A stretch of DNA of 64,000 nucleotides from JAJYKC01 sp035545735 (GCA_035545735.1 DASZXS010000051.1:68582-132581); one strand, 5' to 3'. Positions 9,473 through 18,753 are shown, counted from the stretch's first letter. The notes: a model not told the origin generated them from the letters alone. Translations and numbers: made by a program.

Positions 9473-10246
9473 CTAAGTATTGACGCCCGACGCCAAAAAT
9501 CCGCCGTCCACCGCGATACATTGCCCGGTGAGGAAACTGGCGGCGTCGGAAGCCAGCAGCACGGCCGAGCCCACCAGTTCTTCGGCCTTTCCGAACCGCC
9601 GCATCGGAGTGCGCATCAGGAACTCGCGCCCTCGTTCGGTGCCGTCCAGCAGTTTCGAATTCAGGTCGGTCCGGAACACTCCCGGCGCAATCGCGTTGAC
9701 GCAGATGCCCTCCGGCGCCCACTCCACCGCGAGACTGCGCGTCAAAGAAAGCACCGCCGCTTTCGAGGCCGCATACGCCGCCACTTGAAACAATCCCACG
9801 AACGAACTGAGCGAGGCGATGTTAACGATGCGCCCCTTCCCGCTGGCCTTCAGCGGTTCATAGAAGGCCTGGCACGCCCGCAGCATGCCGGTGAGATTGG
9901 TGTCCATCAGATCGTTCCACTCGGCGTCGGCGATATCCTTGGACGGCTTCTTGAAGGTCTTTCCCGCCGCGTTCACCAGAACATCGACGGAACCCAGGTC
10001 CTTCACCACCAACGCAGCCAGTTCCTGGAGTGACGCCCGATCCGCGACGTTCACGGTGGGGCGGAGGGATTTCCTTCCGGCGGCCTCGATCTCGCGCGCG
10101 ACTTCGTCGACCAACTCGGCTCTCCGCCCGGTGGCCACCACGTCCGCGCCGGCCTGAGCCAACCCCACGGCAATCGCTCTTCCCAGTCCCGACGTTCCGC
10201 CCACTACCACCGCGACGCGCCCACTCAAATCCAAAGTGTTTTTCAT
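9473..10246 (-). CDS. SDR family oxidoreductase
   Basis: A classical short-chain dehydrogenase of 257 residues from the chosen start. It shows the NAD(P) motif GGTSGLGRAIAVG near the N-terminus, NAAGKTF, a catalytic YAASKAA and a C-terminal GQCIAVDGGFLASG. It resembles gluconate 5-dehydrogenase/3-oxoacyl-ACP reductase-like SDRs. The ATG at 10246 is preferred over the one at 10261 because GAGAGGA precedes it. It lies 27 bp after tdh on the same strand, so the two are probably cotranscribed; the SDR occupies the place where kbl follows tdh in many bacteria. Substrate unresolved. Confidence 0.88.
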   Translation of the reverse strand: MKNTLDLSGRVAVVVGGTSGLGRAIAVGLAQAGADVVATGRRAELVDEVAREIEAAGRKSLRPTVNVADRASLQELAALVVKDLGSVDVLVNAAGKTFKKPSKDIADAEWNDLMDTNLTGMLRACQAFYEPLKASGKGRIVNIASLSSFVGLFQVAAYAASKAAVLSLTRSLAVEWAPEGICVNAIAPGVFRTDLNSKLLDGTERGREFLMRTPMRRFGKAEELVGSAVLLASDAASFLTGQCIAVDGGFLASGVNT

Positions 10247-10273
10247 TGTCCTCTCATTCAACGCGCCGGCGGC

Positions 10274-11299
10274 TTAAGTCCAGCGCAGGATGACTTTCCC
10301 GGACTCGCCGCTTTTCATGGCGGCGAATCCTTTCTCAAACTCTTCGAAGGTGAACCGGTGGGTAATCACCGGCGCAATGTTCAGCCCGCTTTCGAGCATC
10401 ACGGACATCTTGTACCAGGTCTCATACATCTCGCGTCCGTAAATTCCCTTAATGGTCAGCCCACCGAAGACCACCCGGTTCCAGTCGATCGCCATCGGCT
10501 CGGGAGGAATGCCCAGCATCGCGATTTTCCCGCCGTGGCACATATTGTCCAACATGTCACCGAGCGCCTTCTGGCTGCCAGACATCTCCAGGCCGACGTC
10601 AAATCCCTCTGTCATTCTGAGCTTTTCCTGGACCTTACGAACGGAGCCCTCGCGCGCATTCCACGCCTGTGTGACTCCCACTCTTTTCGCCAGGTCGAGA
10701 CGGAACGGATTCAGGTCGGTGATCACGGTGTAACGCGCGCCGGCATGCCTGGCGACCGCGGCCGCCATGATCCCGATGGGACCCGCACCGGTGATGAGAA
10801 CGTCTTCGCCTAAAACCGGGAAAGACAGGGCCGTGTGCACGGCATTGCCGAAGGGATCGAAGATGGCCGCAATGTCCAGGTCGATGCCGGGACGATGGTG
10901 CCAGATATTCGACATCGGCAGCACAATGTACTCGGCGAAGGCCCCCGGGCGGTTTACGCCTACGCCCTGTGTGTGCGCGCACAGATGCCTGCGTCCGGCA
11001 AGGCAGTTCCGGCAGAGCCCGCACACGACGTGTCCTTCGCCGCTGACAATCTCGCCGGGGTGGAAGTCCTTCACGTTCGAGCCCACTTCGACGATCTCGC
11101 CGACGAACTCGTGGCCAATCGCCATGGGCACGGGTATCGTCGCCCGCGCCCACGCGTCCCAGTTGTAGATATGAAGATCGGTTCCGCAAATTCCGGCACG
11201 CAGAACCCGGATGAAGACGTCGTTGATTCCGAAAGAGGGAACCGGGATGTCTTCGAGCCATAACCCCGGCTCCGCCTTTTTCTTAACAAGCGCCTTCAA
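10274..11299 (-). CDS. tdh: L-threonine 3-dehydrogenase
   Basis: 341 residues, exactly the length of Escherichia coli Tdh, and very close to it throughout. Catalytic zinc ligands are C38 (GICGTDLH), H63 and E64 (GHEFVGE); structural zinc cysteines are C93, C96, C99 and C107. The NAD site is GAGPIGIMAAAVA, and FDPFGNAVHTALSF and GIYGREMYETWYKM are Tdh signatures. The enzyme oxidises L-threonine to 2-amino-3-ketobutyrate in the cytoplasm. The start is TTG, fixed by alignment of MKAL to the family N-terminus, with AAGGG 8 nt upstream. No kbl (2-amino-3-ketobutyrate CoA ligase) is adjacent. The ribosome site lies inside a hairpin (see 11302-11327). Confidence 0.94.
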   Translation of the reverse strand: MKALVKKKAEPGLWLEDIPVPSFGINDVFIRVLRAGICGTDLHIYNWDAWARATIPVPMAIGHEFVGEIVEVGSNVKDFHPGEIVSGEGHVVCGLCRNCLAGRRHLCAHTQGVGVNRPGAFAEYIVLPMSNIWHHRPGIDLDIAAIFDPFGNAVHTALSFPVLGEDVLITGAGPIGIMAAAVARHAGARYTVITDLNPFRLDLAKRVGVTQAWNAREGSVRKVQEKLRMTEGFDVGLEMSGSQKALGDMLDNMCHGGKIAMLGIPPEPMAIDWNRVVFGGLTIKGIYGREMYETWYKMSVMLESGLNIAPVITHRFTFEEFEKGFAAMKSGESGKVILRWT

Positions 11300-11301
11300 T
11301 G

Positions 11302-11327
11302 GTGATGCCCTTTCCGAAGGGTATCAC
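11302..11327 (-). promoter_or_regulatory. Hairpin covering the tdh ribosome-binding site
   Basis: Two 11-base arms (11302-11312 and 11317-11327) pair around a 4-base loop, with one A-C mismatch on the minus-strand RNA. The 3' arm contains the AAGGG that should act as ribosome site for the TTG start at 11299. The hairpin has no run of T after it, so it is a poor terminator for the upstream sedolisin gene; a translation-control role is possible. Confidence 0.45.
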
Positions 11328-11342
11328 GCGATCTTGGCGGCG

Positions 11343-14300
11343 CTACCGGAAAACAAGCGCAACGTCATTCGAAAACCGGCCGTCCGCCTCAAGCACGACA
11401 TCCACGAAACCGGCTCCCGCGAGCGAGGGCGGGAGTTCGACGTTGACCTGGTCCAGCCCCCAATACTCGCTCTGCGCGCCTGCATAGGTCGGGATCTTCG
11501 CCAGGCCGTTGAAATACACGAGCGTGTTCACCAGAGACGAGCGCTGCCGGATGCCCGTGCCGTAAAGCTCCAGCACCAGGCGGTCGCCATTGAACGCGAT
11601 GGGCACCGGATTCAGATTTCCCGCATCATCGGAGGCCGCCACCGGTTCAACGGTCTGCGTTCCATCAGATTTGATACGGATTATGTTCGCCGCGGCAATC
11701 CCGGTTCCGGAGCTGTCGGCGGAGAACAGGCCGGGCGCGACGCGATCCACAAAAATGGGGACCTCATCCGTTCCGATCCCGTTCTTGATCTGAAGCGTCG
11801 CCTCGCCGCGCTGCACACCGGCGGGAATCACCCCGTTGATCTGATCCGGGCCGACAAAGGAGAGCAGCAGGTTCTTGCTGTCGCCGGCGCTATCGGTAAT
11901 GGTCACGGTCGTACCGGCCAGCGAGCCCGGCAGACGCGCCGACGCCGCGCTCGCGGACGATGATGCAAGGTTGTTACCGAAGATCGTGATGAATTGATCC
12001 TGCGCGATTGCATAGTAATATCCCGCGCTGTCTTCGACGTCGGAGATGCAGGTGGCCGTGCTGCTGAACACCGGCTGGGTGGTAGTCCATCCCGCGTAGT
12101 TCGCATCGCCGCTGTAGACGCCGGTGATCATGTTCTGCCCTTCGGCCAGATCACTGGTGGACAACGTTGCTATGCCGTAGGCAAATCCGCCCATGCCGAA
12201 CCCGTGTACCTCGACAGGGCCGCCCAGCGTCTTCCCGCCGAGGCTGAAAGTGACCGTGCCGGTGGGGGGCGCGCCGTAGCCGTTGACGCCGATATCCATT
12301 TCGAGCGTCACCGGGTTCGGAGACGGCGCACAGCGCGGACTGAGAAAGAGGAAACTGTCCGCTTTTTCGATGGTGAAAGAGACGGCCGGCGACGTACTCG
12401 CCAGGAAACTCCCGTCTCCGCCGTACGACGCGTCGAGCGAGTGTGCGCCGGTCGCGGGCACATCCGTTGGCTGGAAGATCGCGGTCCCAATGGTATTCAA
12501 TGGGACGGGGCTGTCGCTGATCGGAGTTCCATTGTCGTTCAAAACCACCGTGCCGGAAGGACTTCCAAACCCGGACGCCCCGGCCACCGCGGCCGAATAA
12601 TAAATCAGGCTTCCATATTGTCCCGAGACAAACGGGGTCAGATACCCGAGATCGTCGACGGTCATCGCGGAGAGCGTCACGCTGCTTGCCTCCGGAGCGA
12701 TCACCACGCTGACCGGCTCCGAATCACTCGGGGCAAACGTCCCGTCGCCGGCGTAGTGCGCCTTCACCGTGTACGTTCCGCCGGGCAACAATCCGGTGGA
12801 CGCGGTGGCCGACCCGTTCGTTAAAGCGAAGCTTTCCACCCCTTGATTTGCGCTGGTCAGCAGCGAGACCTGTCCCGAAGGAACGCCGCGACCGGAGGCC
12901 GCCGAGACTCCAATCGCAATCGCGGCCGGGGAGCCGTGAAGGGTGACGGGGCTGATCGAAAGGGTGGTGGCGGTCGCGCTGCTTCCCAGCGATCCCCATT
13001 GATTCGCCAGGTTCGCCACATTCACCGAGCCCAACCCAGTAGCGCGGTCATATCCGAGCGCGGCCTGGTAAGCCGCCGTCGGGGTTCCATATCCCGGCTG
13101 GCCCGGCACCGCGTTGTTTCCAGTCGTAATGTCGTTAAATACACAGCCGCTTGCCGCGAGGGCTACGCTCGAACCATTGCATTGCGAATAGTTCTGCAGG
13201 GCGGCGAGCTTGTACAGCATGTAGTTCGCCTGCCCCTGGCGCGATCCGGTTTTCTGGTTGATCAGGGCCATGATTCCGGCGAACGAGGGCGCCGAGGCCG
13301 ACGTCCCACTTACCGCGTAGAATGCAAAACCGCCGCCCGGGTCCTGCTGGCAGGACCCCTCCACGCACACCACGTAGGCGTCGTGCGAGGAAGCGGTTAG
13401 CGAAACGTCCGGAAGATCGCGCGCCTGGTCGTACGGGATCCCGGGCACTCCGGCCTGCCACGATGGCTTGGGAAACACCGTACTCTTCCCGCCGCTGGCC
13501 GCAAAGATGTTGTTGAAGCACAGTTCACCGGCGCAGCTTTCATTCCAGACCGTCTCCGGGATGGGTTTGAGCAGCGATCCATATTTCTTATCCTCTTTCG
13601 TGCTCCAGTAGCCGGCATCGTTTCCGTTCTCATCAAACTGCGTGCCACCGACCGCAATGACGTTGGGCGAGGAGGCCAGAGAATTCACCGATACCGGACC
13701 ACCCACGGAAAATACGGTATTAAAGTCGTCGCATCCGTAGAGTCCCCCGTCGCCGGAAGAGACGATGAACGTTATCCCCTGCGCGGCGGCCTGCGCGCGG
13801 ATCGCGTCGAGCTGCCGCGTGTACGCCTCCCCGGCATAGGCTTCGCAGTACCCCAGGCTCTCGGTCACAATGTCGGCAAGGTTGTTGTCGACGATGAAAA
13901 TCTCCGATAAATCCGCGCCATCCGTCGTGTCCGTGCTCGCCGAGACCACCACCTTGACCTTCGCTCCGGGCGCGACGGCGCCTGACCAGGTTGCGTCCAA
14001 CGCCGTTTCCGTCTCCGAGCCGTCGGCCGGATTCCCGGGATCGATTCCATTCACGATCACCTCCGGCACGTTATCGGAAAGCTGAAACAGGCTCCGGAAA
14101 TCGGCAACGTCCTGAACGTCGAAGTTCGTGGGCGCAACCACCGCGATCGTCGCGCCTTCGCCGGTGATGCCGGCGTCATAGAGCGGCTGAATATTGTAGG
14201 CAACCGCGTAATCAGCCGGCACCAAAAAATGCTCGCCGGTGGAAGCGTTCAGCAATGGCTGTCCGCGAGTGGCGCGAAAACTCCCGGGCGTTTTCCTCAA

Positions 14301-14897
14301 AAGAGACCGCGTCCGGAAGTTGTTCAGGCTCGCGACTCCCTCCACCACCGGACTCAGCGCGGCCGGGATCGACGGGTCGGTCGCATTGGCCCAGTGCTCC
14401 ACGCCTGCCGCGGCAAATTTACGGATGGTGGTCTGGAACGCGGCGCGCACCTGGCCCGCCGTGCCGGAGAATTCAATTACCCCGCGCCCTTTTGCGATCC
14501 GATCGATGCGAAATCCCCGCGATTGCAGCCAGGAAGTCACGGTGCCCAAGTCTTCGTCTCCCAGACCAAAGCGCCGGCCAAACTCTTCCGGCGAAAGCCA
14601 CTTGTGATAAACCGGCGATGCGGGATTCTGCTGCGCCTCCAGCAGGTTCTTCAGATCGGTATCCTGCTCCGGGCTGCGTTTTAACACCAGCAGCATCCGG
14701 TTCATCGCAAGGCCGTCGGGCGCAGGGCCGCGATCCAGATCCTTCCTCGCCAGCGGATGCGTATTGCCTTTCAGCACAATCCTCTGCGACTCTCGAATCG
14801 CGGACGTAACCCGCGGCGCGCGGCCGGTTTGCGCGGCGATGCCGACCGCCAAGCCAATCCACCCCGCCAACAGAAAAAACCCTTGCTTCTGAAGCAC
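11343..14897 (-). CDS. Sedolisin (S53) protease with pro-kumamolisin domain, Ig-like repeats and Solibacter C-terminal domain
   Basis: An 1184-residue secreted protease. Order: signal peptide; pro-kumamolisin activation domain (about 50-200: LKNLLEAQQNPASPVYHKWL, GRRFGLGDEDLGTVTSWL); S53 catalytic domain with the E-x3-D pair in ETALDATWSGAVAPGA (about residue 300), an aspartate region VDNNLADIVTESLGYCE, and the serine in SGTSASAPSFAGIMAL (about 533). Two or three bacterial Ig-like repeats follow (TVKAHYAGDGTFAPSDS, SLDASYGGDGSFLAST), then a C-terminal domain (FITIFGNNLASSS ... VNVELPPSLAGAGFVDVVLEADG) that matches the domain common in Solibacter secreted proteins (TIGR03437). Sedolisins cut proteins at acidic pH. 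GTG start with GGGGAGG 5 nt upstream. Confidence 0.93.
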   Translation of the reverse strand: MLQKQGFFLLAGWIGLAVGIAAQTGRAPRVTSAIRESQRIVLKGNTHPLARKDLDRGPAPDGLAMNRMLLVLKRSPEQDTDLKNLLEAQQNPASPVYHKWLSPEEFGRRFGLGDEDLGTVTSWLQSRGFRIDRIAKGRGVIEFSGTAGQVRAAFQTTIRKFAAAGVEHWANATDPSIPAALSPVVEGVASLNNFRTRSLLRKTPGSFRATRGQPLLNASTGEHFLVPADYAVAYNIQPLYDAGITGEGATIAVVAPTNFDVQDVADFRSLFQLSDNVPEVIVNGIDPGNPADGSETETALDATWSGAVAPGAKVKVVVSASTDTTDGADLSEIFIVDNNLADIVTESLGYCEAYAGEAYTRQLDAIRAQAAAQGITFIVSSGDGGLYGCDDFNTVFSVGGPVSVNSLASSPNVIAVGGTQFDENGNDAGYWSTKEDKKYGSLLKPIPETVWNESCAGELCFNNIFAASGGKSTVFPKPSWQAGVPGIPYDQARDLPDVSLTASSHDAYVVCVEGSCQQDPGGGFAFYAVSGTSASAPSFAGIMALINQKTGSRQGQANYMLYKLAALQNYSQCNGSSVALAASGCVFNDITTGNNAVPGQPGYGTPTAAYQAALGYDRATGLGSVNVANLANQWGSLGSSATATTLSISPVTLHGSPAAIAIGVSAASGRGVPSGQVSLLTSANQGVESFALTNGSATASTGLLPGGTYTVKAHYAGDGTFAPSDSEPVSVVIAPEASSVTLSAMTVDDLGYLTPFVSGQYGSLIYYSAAVAGASGFGSPSGTVVLNDNGTPISDSPVPLNTIGTAIFQPTDVPATGAHSLDASYGGDGSFLASTSPAVSFTIEKADSFLFLSPRCAPSPNPVTLEMDIGVNGYGAPPTGTVTFSLGGKTLGGPVEVHGFGMGGFAYGIATLSTSDLAEGQNMITGVYSGDANYAGWTTTQPVFSSTATCISDVEDSAGYYYAIAQDQFITIFGNNLASSSASAASARLPGSLAGTTVTITDSAGDSKNLLLSFVGPDQINGVIPAGVQRGEATLQIKNGIGTDEVPIFVDRVAPGLFSADSSGTGIAAANIIRIKSDGTQTVEPVAASDDAGNLNPVPIAFNGDRLVLELYGTGIRQRSSLVNTLVYFNGLAKIPTYAGAQSEYWGLDQVNVELPPSLAGAGFVDVVLEADGRFSNDVALVFR

Positions 14898-14979
14898 TGT
14901 TCCCTCCCCTTGTGCCTCTCCATCTTAGTGGAAGGCGCGGACCGATGGAGTCAACGATCAAGTTAAACCGCGAGTCAAA

Positions 14980-17133
14980 CTAAATGCGGCTTACCTCCAC
15001 CAACAGGCTCCCCTGAAATTCCGTTTGCAGCACTGCTTTCGGACCTTGAATCCTCCCTAACTCGCGGCCGTTCACATAGTCGAAAACACGGTATTCCACG
15101 GGTTCCAGCCCCCGGAACTCCACCGGCCCTTTGTAGCTTTCATGCGGTCCCCCGGCGAAGAATGCATAGTACACCTTTCCGGCCTTCTCAATCGCGTAAC
15201 CTTCCGGGCGATCGAACCCGGTTAAGTAAAGATTGCGAAATTCACCGCGCGACAGCATCTTCGCCTGGTATATGGCGAGCCATTTTTTCCACAGCGCGTC
15301 CTTTTCCGGGGACAGCACCACATCGTCGTACTTTGCGTCCTTCTGCGGCCATACGAACTTAGTTCCCACCACGCCGCCGGTTCCCACCGTGGACGCGAAA
15401 TCCCGTCCGAAGTCGATCTCGCGATCGTTGCGCTGCTCGAGCTCGGTCAGCTCGACATGGTCTCCGTAGACCGGCGCTTCCGGGCCCAATAGCCCTTTGT
15501 ACATCTTGATCCGGCGGCGGACCTGCACCGAACCCACGGGGTCGGCCGTCACCGCCTGATTGAGGTAGGGGAGCCACGAGATATTCGGCGGCGTTCCACA
15601 AGGGCACGCCTGCGTCACCGCGAAGGGCTTCAGCGCTTTCGTCGTCTCATAAATCACGCGGAAGACATCCCCCATGGCATTCACCGAGTCCTGCGGCGAT
15701 TTGTGATGATGCTTCGGGTTGTAGCAGGGAGGAATGCTGAAAACGTTGTCGAGCTTGTGCCCATCGAAGCCCCAGTCGCGGATGAATTTTCCGGTGAGGC
15801 GCCGGTAATAATCCTGAACCTGAGGCAGCGCCGGGCACAGGGTTTCCAACTGCCGCGCCATCAGCGCCGGCTTCCCATTGCGGTCGAGAACCAGCCAGTC
15901 CGGATGTTCTTTCGCCACTTTGGAATCGGTATAGGCCACTCCATCCTCTTTCGGGCCTTTCCACTCGGCGGCGAGAGGCAGCCACCACAACTGAACATGG
16001 ATTCCATTGCGGTGATACTCGTCCACCATCGTTTTCAACGAATTTCCCGGAAACGTATCGGCGCGCGGATTCCAGTCGCCATAAACATCGAACCAGCGGT
16101 CATCGAGCGTCGCCCAGTGGATGTTGAACTCTTTCAACTTGGGAATGATGCCGAGCATTTGACCCGGCGTCACATCCGCCAGGTAACCCCACCCGCACCA
16201 ACTCGCTTCATACGCCGAATCGGGCGCGTGTTGCGCGGTCGCGGCGAGGCTCCAGCCGCGGTCCTGCATCGCCTGGGAATACAACCGCAGGGCGTCGTAA
16301 TAATCGCCGGTAAAGACCATGGTGAACATCCGCGGTGTGGAGTAGCTCTCGCCCGGCAGGAGGGTTTCCGCGGGCAAGAAGTCCAGCGCGACATCGGGCG
16401 CGCCGCCGCTCCCCACCGAGGTTGGGATTCCGAGCGTCACCGGCTGCGAGTCCAGATGTCCCACGGCAAGCCCCATGTCTTTTGTCCAGAAGGCGGCCAC
16501 GGGGACTCCGCCGCCCATTGTCCCCGGCCGCTTCGCGCCCAGCAAATTCGCCCGCGAGAGCCCCGGGGCAAGATGCACCACGTCATCCTCACCCCATTTC
16601 TCACTGGCGCCGAAGAAAGCCCAGGTGTCGTTTTTCTTTAGCGTGTGCTTGTTGGTCTTCAGTTCATCGATGGGAATTGGCCTGGCGCCCCCATTCCGGT
16701 AGGCAACCGTCGAAAGCAGCAGGCCCGGCATCCGCTCGTAAACCTCCAGGGTCTGAACGCGCTCCAGGCCATTCCCGGCCCGGCTGCGAATCTCGATGCG
16801 CTTTCCCCGCCCCTCGTTTTCGATCACAACGCGCGGCTCCGCGGCCGGAAAATCGACCGTCTGTCCGCCGGAAACCAGGACGTCGGCGGAAAGTCCCGCA
16901 TCGAGCGTTTGTTCCCGCCCACCCTGAAGGAGCGAGGCCCTTATGGCGCCGGACGGCGCGACCTCAAAACGCGCCGCGGAGGTTTCGATTCGCACGCTCC
17001 CGTTTTCGACGGAAACAGGAATGCCCGGCTGCGCCGAATGGCGCGCGCTGTCTCCGCATCCCCACAGCAGCATCGAGAACAGACAGAGCATCGAAAACGC
17101 GCCGGGAGGAATAGTTCGCGCCATAAAATCCAT
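14980..17133 (-). CDS. Lipoprotein glycoside hydrolase, GH36/alpha-galactosidase-like
   Basis: 717 residues with a lipoprotein signal (FSMLCLFSMLLWGCGDS, lipobox cysteine about residue 26). An N-terminal beta-sandwich is followed by a TIM barrel: WATLDDRWFDVYGDW near 340, HVQLWWLPLAAEWKG near 375, and FDGHKLDNVFS near 460, where the K-x-D pattern marks the GH clan-D nucleophile aspartate. Family members release alpha-linked galactose or related sugars. Membrane anchoring suggests action in the periplasm or at the outer membrane. It is transcribed divergently from the PfkB sugar kinase, and the pairing is compatible with sugar use, but the sugar is not evident. Confidence 0.82.
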   Translation of the reverse strand: MDFMARTIPPGAFSMLCLFSMLLWGCGDSARHSAQPGIPVSVENGSVRIETSAARFEVAPSGAIRASLLQGGREQTLDAGLSADVLVSGGQTVDFPAAEPRVVIENEGRGKRIEIRSRAGNGLERVQTLEVYERMPGLLLSTVAYRNGGARPIPIDELKTNKHTLKKNDTWAFFGASEKWGEDDVVHLAPGLSRANLLGAKRPGTMGGGVPVAAFWTKDMGLAVGHLDSQPVTLGIPTSVGSGGAPDVALDFLPAETLLPGESYSTPRMFTMVFTGDYYDALRLYSQAMQDRGWSLAATAQHAPDSAYEASWCGWGYLADVTPGQMLGIIPKLKEFNIHWATLDDRWFDVYGDWNPRADTFPGNSLKTMVDEYHRNGIHVQLWWLPLAAEWKGPKEDGVAYTDSKVAKEHPDWLVLDRNGKPALMARQLETLCPALPQVQDYYRRLTGKFIRDWGFDGHKLDNVFSIPPCYNPKHHHKSPQDSVNAMGDVFRVIYETTKALKPFAVTQACPCGTPPNISWLPYLNQAVTADPVGSVQVRRRIKMYKGLLGPEAPVYGDHVELTELEQRNDREIDFGRDFASTVGTGGVVGTKFVWPQKDAKYDDVVLSPEKDALWKKWLAIYQAKMLSRGEFRNLYLTGFDRPEGYAIEKAGKVYYAFFAGGPHESYKGPVEFRGLEPVEYRVFDYVNGRELGRIQGPKAVLQTEFQGSLLVEVSRI

Positions 17134-17172
17134 TCGTCATCTTAGTGGGTTTTCGCGCGGCGCGCCGGCGAA

Positions 17173-18117
17173 TTGACAGCCGGATTTGCTTCCCGCTACC
17201 GTGAATGCTTGGCTCCGAAAAGGAAAGACCTTGACGTCATCGTGGCGGGAGACTCCGCGGCGGACCTGTTGCTCTCCGGCGTTCCCCCGCTCGAAGACGG
17301 CAAGGAAAAATGGATTTCCGGGGCGAATCTCGTGCTCGGCGGTTCGAGCTCCATCACCGCCTATAACCTCGCCAAACTGGGAGCGCGCGTCGGCTTTGCC
17401 AGCGTGCTGGGCGACGATGTGGTGGGGCATTTCGTTCGCTCCCGCCTCGCCTCGGCCGGCCTGAACCTGGAAGAACTGCGGCACGTCCGCACGCCGGGCT
17501 CGGGGCTGACAGTGTGGTGCTCGCGGGGCGAGTGGGGCGCCGCCCGCGCCGGCATCACGTACGCCGGAACCATCGCCGAACTGCGGGCGCGCCACATCCG
17601 ATCGGCGTATCTCTCTCGCGCAGCGCATCTGCACGTCGGCGCGTACTTTCTGCTCACCGCTCTCCATGCGGAGGCCCCGGCTCTTTTCCGGCGCGCGCGG
17701 CGGCTGGGACTCACCACTTCGCTCGATTGCAATTGGGATCCGTCGGAAAAATGGGATTCGAATATTCGCGGCGTTCTCGCCCACACCGATCTCTTTTTTC
17801 CGAATGAAGCGGAAGCTCTGCGCCTCACCGGCCGCCGGTCCGTGCGCGCCGCCGCCGAGGACCTAGGCCGTCTTGCCCGGGTGGTGGCCGTCAAGCAGGG
17901 CGATCGCGGCGTCTTTCTTCAAAGTCCGCTGGGATGGCTGGAGATTCCCGCGCGCAAAGTGAAGGCCATCGATACCACCGGCGCGGGCGACAGTTTTAAC
18001 GCCGGATTTCTCGAAGCCTACGTACGGGGCGAGGATCTGGAAACGTGCGCCCGGGCCGGACTCGCCGCGGGAACCCGCGCTGTGACCAAAATCGGCGGCA
18101 CGACGGCGTTCGAATAG
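17173..18117 (+). CDS. PfkB family carbohydrate kinase
   Basis: A ribokinase-fold kinase of up to 314 residues. The N-terminal part has VIVAGDSAADLLLSG and LGGSSSITAYNLAKLGARVGF (sugar-binding region); the C-terminal PfkB signature is DTTGAGDSFNAGFLEAY at about 265-281, with the catalytic base aspartate in GAGDS. It phosphorylates a sugar or nucleoside with ATP in the cytoplasm; substrate unknown. The start is uncertain: the frame has no ATG near the N-terminus, so TTG at 17173 (or TTG at 17209) must be used, and no clear ribosome site is present. It lies opposite a GH36-like lipoprotein gene and just before a VOC gene. Confidence 0.85.
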   Translation: MTAGFASRYRECLAPKRKDLDVIVAGDSAADLLLSGVPPLEDGKEKWISGANLVLGGSSSITAYNLAKLGARVGFASVLGDDVVGHFVRSRLASAGLNLEELRHVRTPGSGLTVWCSRGEWGAARAGITYAGTIAELRARHIRSAYLSRAAHLHVGAYFLLTALHAEAPALFRRARRLGLTTSLDCNWDPSEKWDSNIRGVLAHTDLFFPNEAEALRLTGRRSVRAAAEDLGRLARVVAVKQGDRGVFLQSPLGWLEIPARKVKAIDTTGAGDSFNAGFLEAYVRGEDLETCARAGLAAGTRAVTKIGGTTAFE

Positions 18118-18131
18118 CCGAGAATCAGATT

Positions 18132-18575
18132 ATGCCCGCCGTGGCGTCGCTGCTCGAGACCGCGCTCTACACTTCCGACGTGGAGCGCTCCGCGTCGTTT
18201 TACCGAAAGTTATTTGGCTTCCCGGAGATCTTGTCCGACGGGGCGCGTCTCATCGTGCTCGCTCTCCCGGGAAACAGCGTGCTCTTGTTGTTCCGGAAGG
18301 GCGCATCGACGGAGCCGATGTCCTTCCCCGGCGGAATGATCCCGCCGCACGACGGAGAAGGAACCACTCACCTCGCGTTCAACGCCGGTCCCGGAGGCCT
18401 GGCGGCCTGGGACGCCGCTCTCGCCGCGGAAAAAATTGAAATTGAAAGCCGCGTTCACTGGCCGCGCGGCGGAATCAGCATCTATTTCCGCGATCCCGAT
18501 GGTCACCTGCTTGAGATTGTCGAGGGGAATATCTGGGGACTGGAGACTGGCGGCGATACGGCATCTCCGCTGTGA
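18132..18575 (+). CDS. VOC family (glyoxalase-like) protein
   Basis: 147 residues from the ATG at 18132. It has two paired beta-alpha-beta-beta-beta modules of the vicinal-oxygen-chelate fold: LLETALYTSDVERSASFYRKLFGF at the start, GTTHLAFNA in the middle (histidine metal ligand) and ISIYFRDPDGHLLEIVEG at the end (glutamate ligand). VOC proteins include glyoxalases, dioxygenases and fosfomycin-resistance enzymes; this one is not resolved further. It starts 14 bp after the kinase stop and is probably cotranscribed. The longer frame upstream overlaps the kinase and lacks a family match, so the shorter start is taken. Confidence 0.85.
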   Translation: MPAVASLLETALYTSDVERSASFYRKLFGFPEILSDGARLIVLALPGNSVLLLFRKGASTEPMSFPGGMIPPHDGEGTTHLAFNAGPGGLAAWDAALAAEKIEIESRVHWPRGGISIYFRDPDGHLLEIVEGNIWGLETGGDTASPL

Positions 18576-18626
18576 ACGCGATTCCGGGCGTTTGCAGGAA
18601 TAGAAACTCTCCACCTGGCTGCGACA

Positions 18627-18660
18627 AATCGGATGAATCGGAATAATCGGAATAATCGAT
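18627..18660. repeat. 9-bp direct repeats abutting a promoter
   Basis: Three full copies of AATCGGAAT-type units (AATCGGATG, AATCGGAAT, AATCGGAAT) and a partial fourth are laid head to tail, ending at the -35 element of the promoter for the third TonB receptor. Confidence 0.7.
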
Positions 18661-18688
18661 TGCCGGCCATGAGCCGTTGATATATACT
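18660..18688 (+). promoter_or_regulatory. Promoter for the third TonB receptor
   Basis: TTGCCG (18660-18665), a 17-nt spacer and TATACT (18683-18688). The leader would be about 60 nt to the ATG at 18754, which is preceded by a strong GAGGAGG. Confidence 0.5.
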
Positions 18689-18753
18689 ACCGGGCTATTA
18701 AGCGGTTTAGCCCGGACAGCGTAACGGCTCCGGCCTTCTCCGAGGAGGAATGT

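Noticed and set aside
18627..18660. Small CRISPR-like array
   Set aside because: Units are 9 bp, contiguous and without spacers, so it is a simple tandem repeat.
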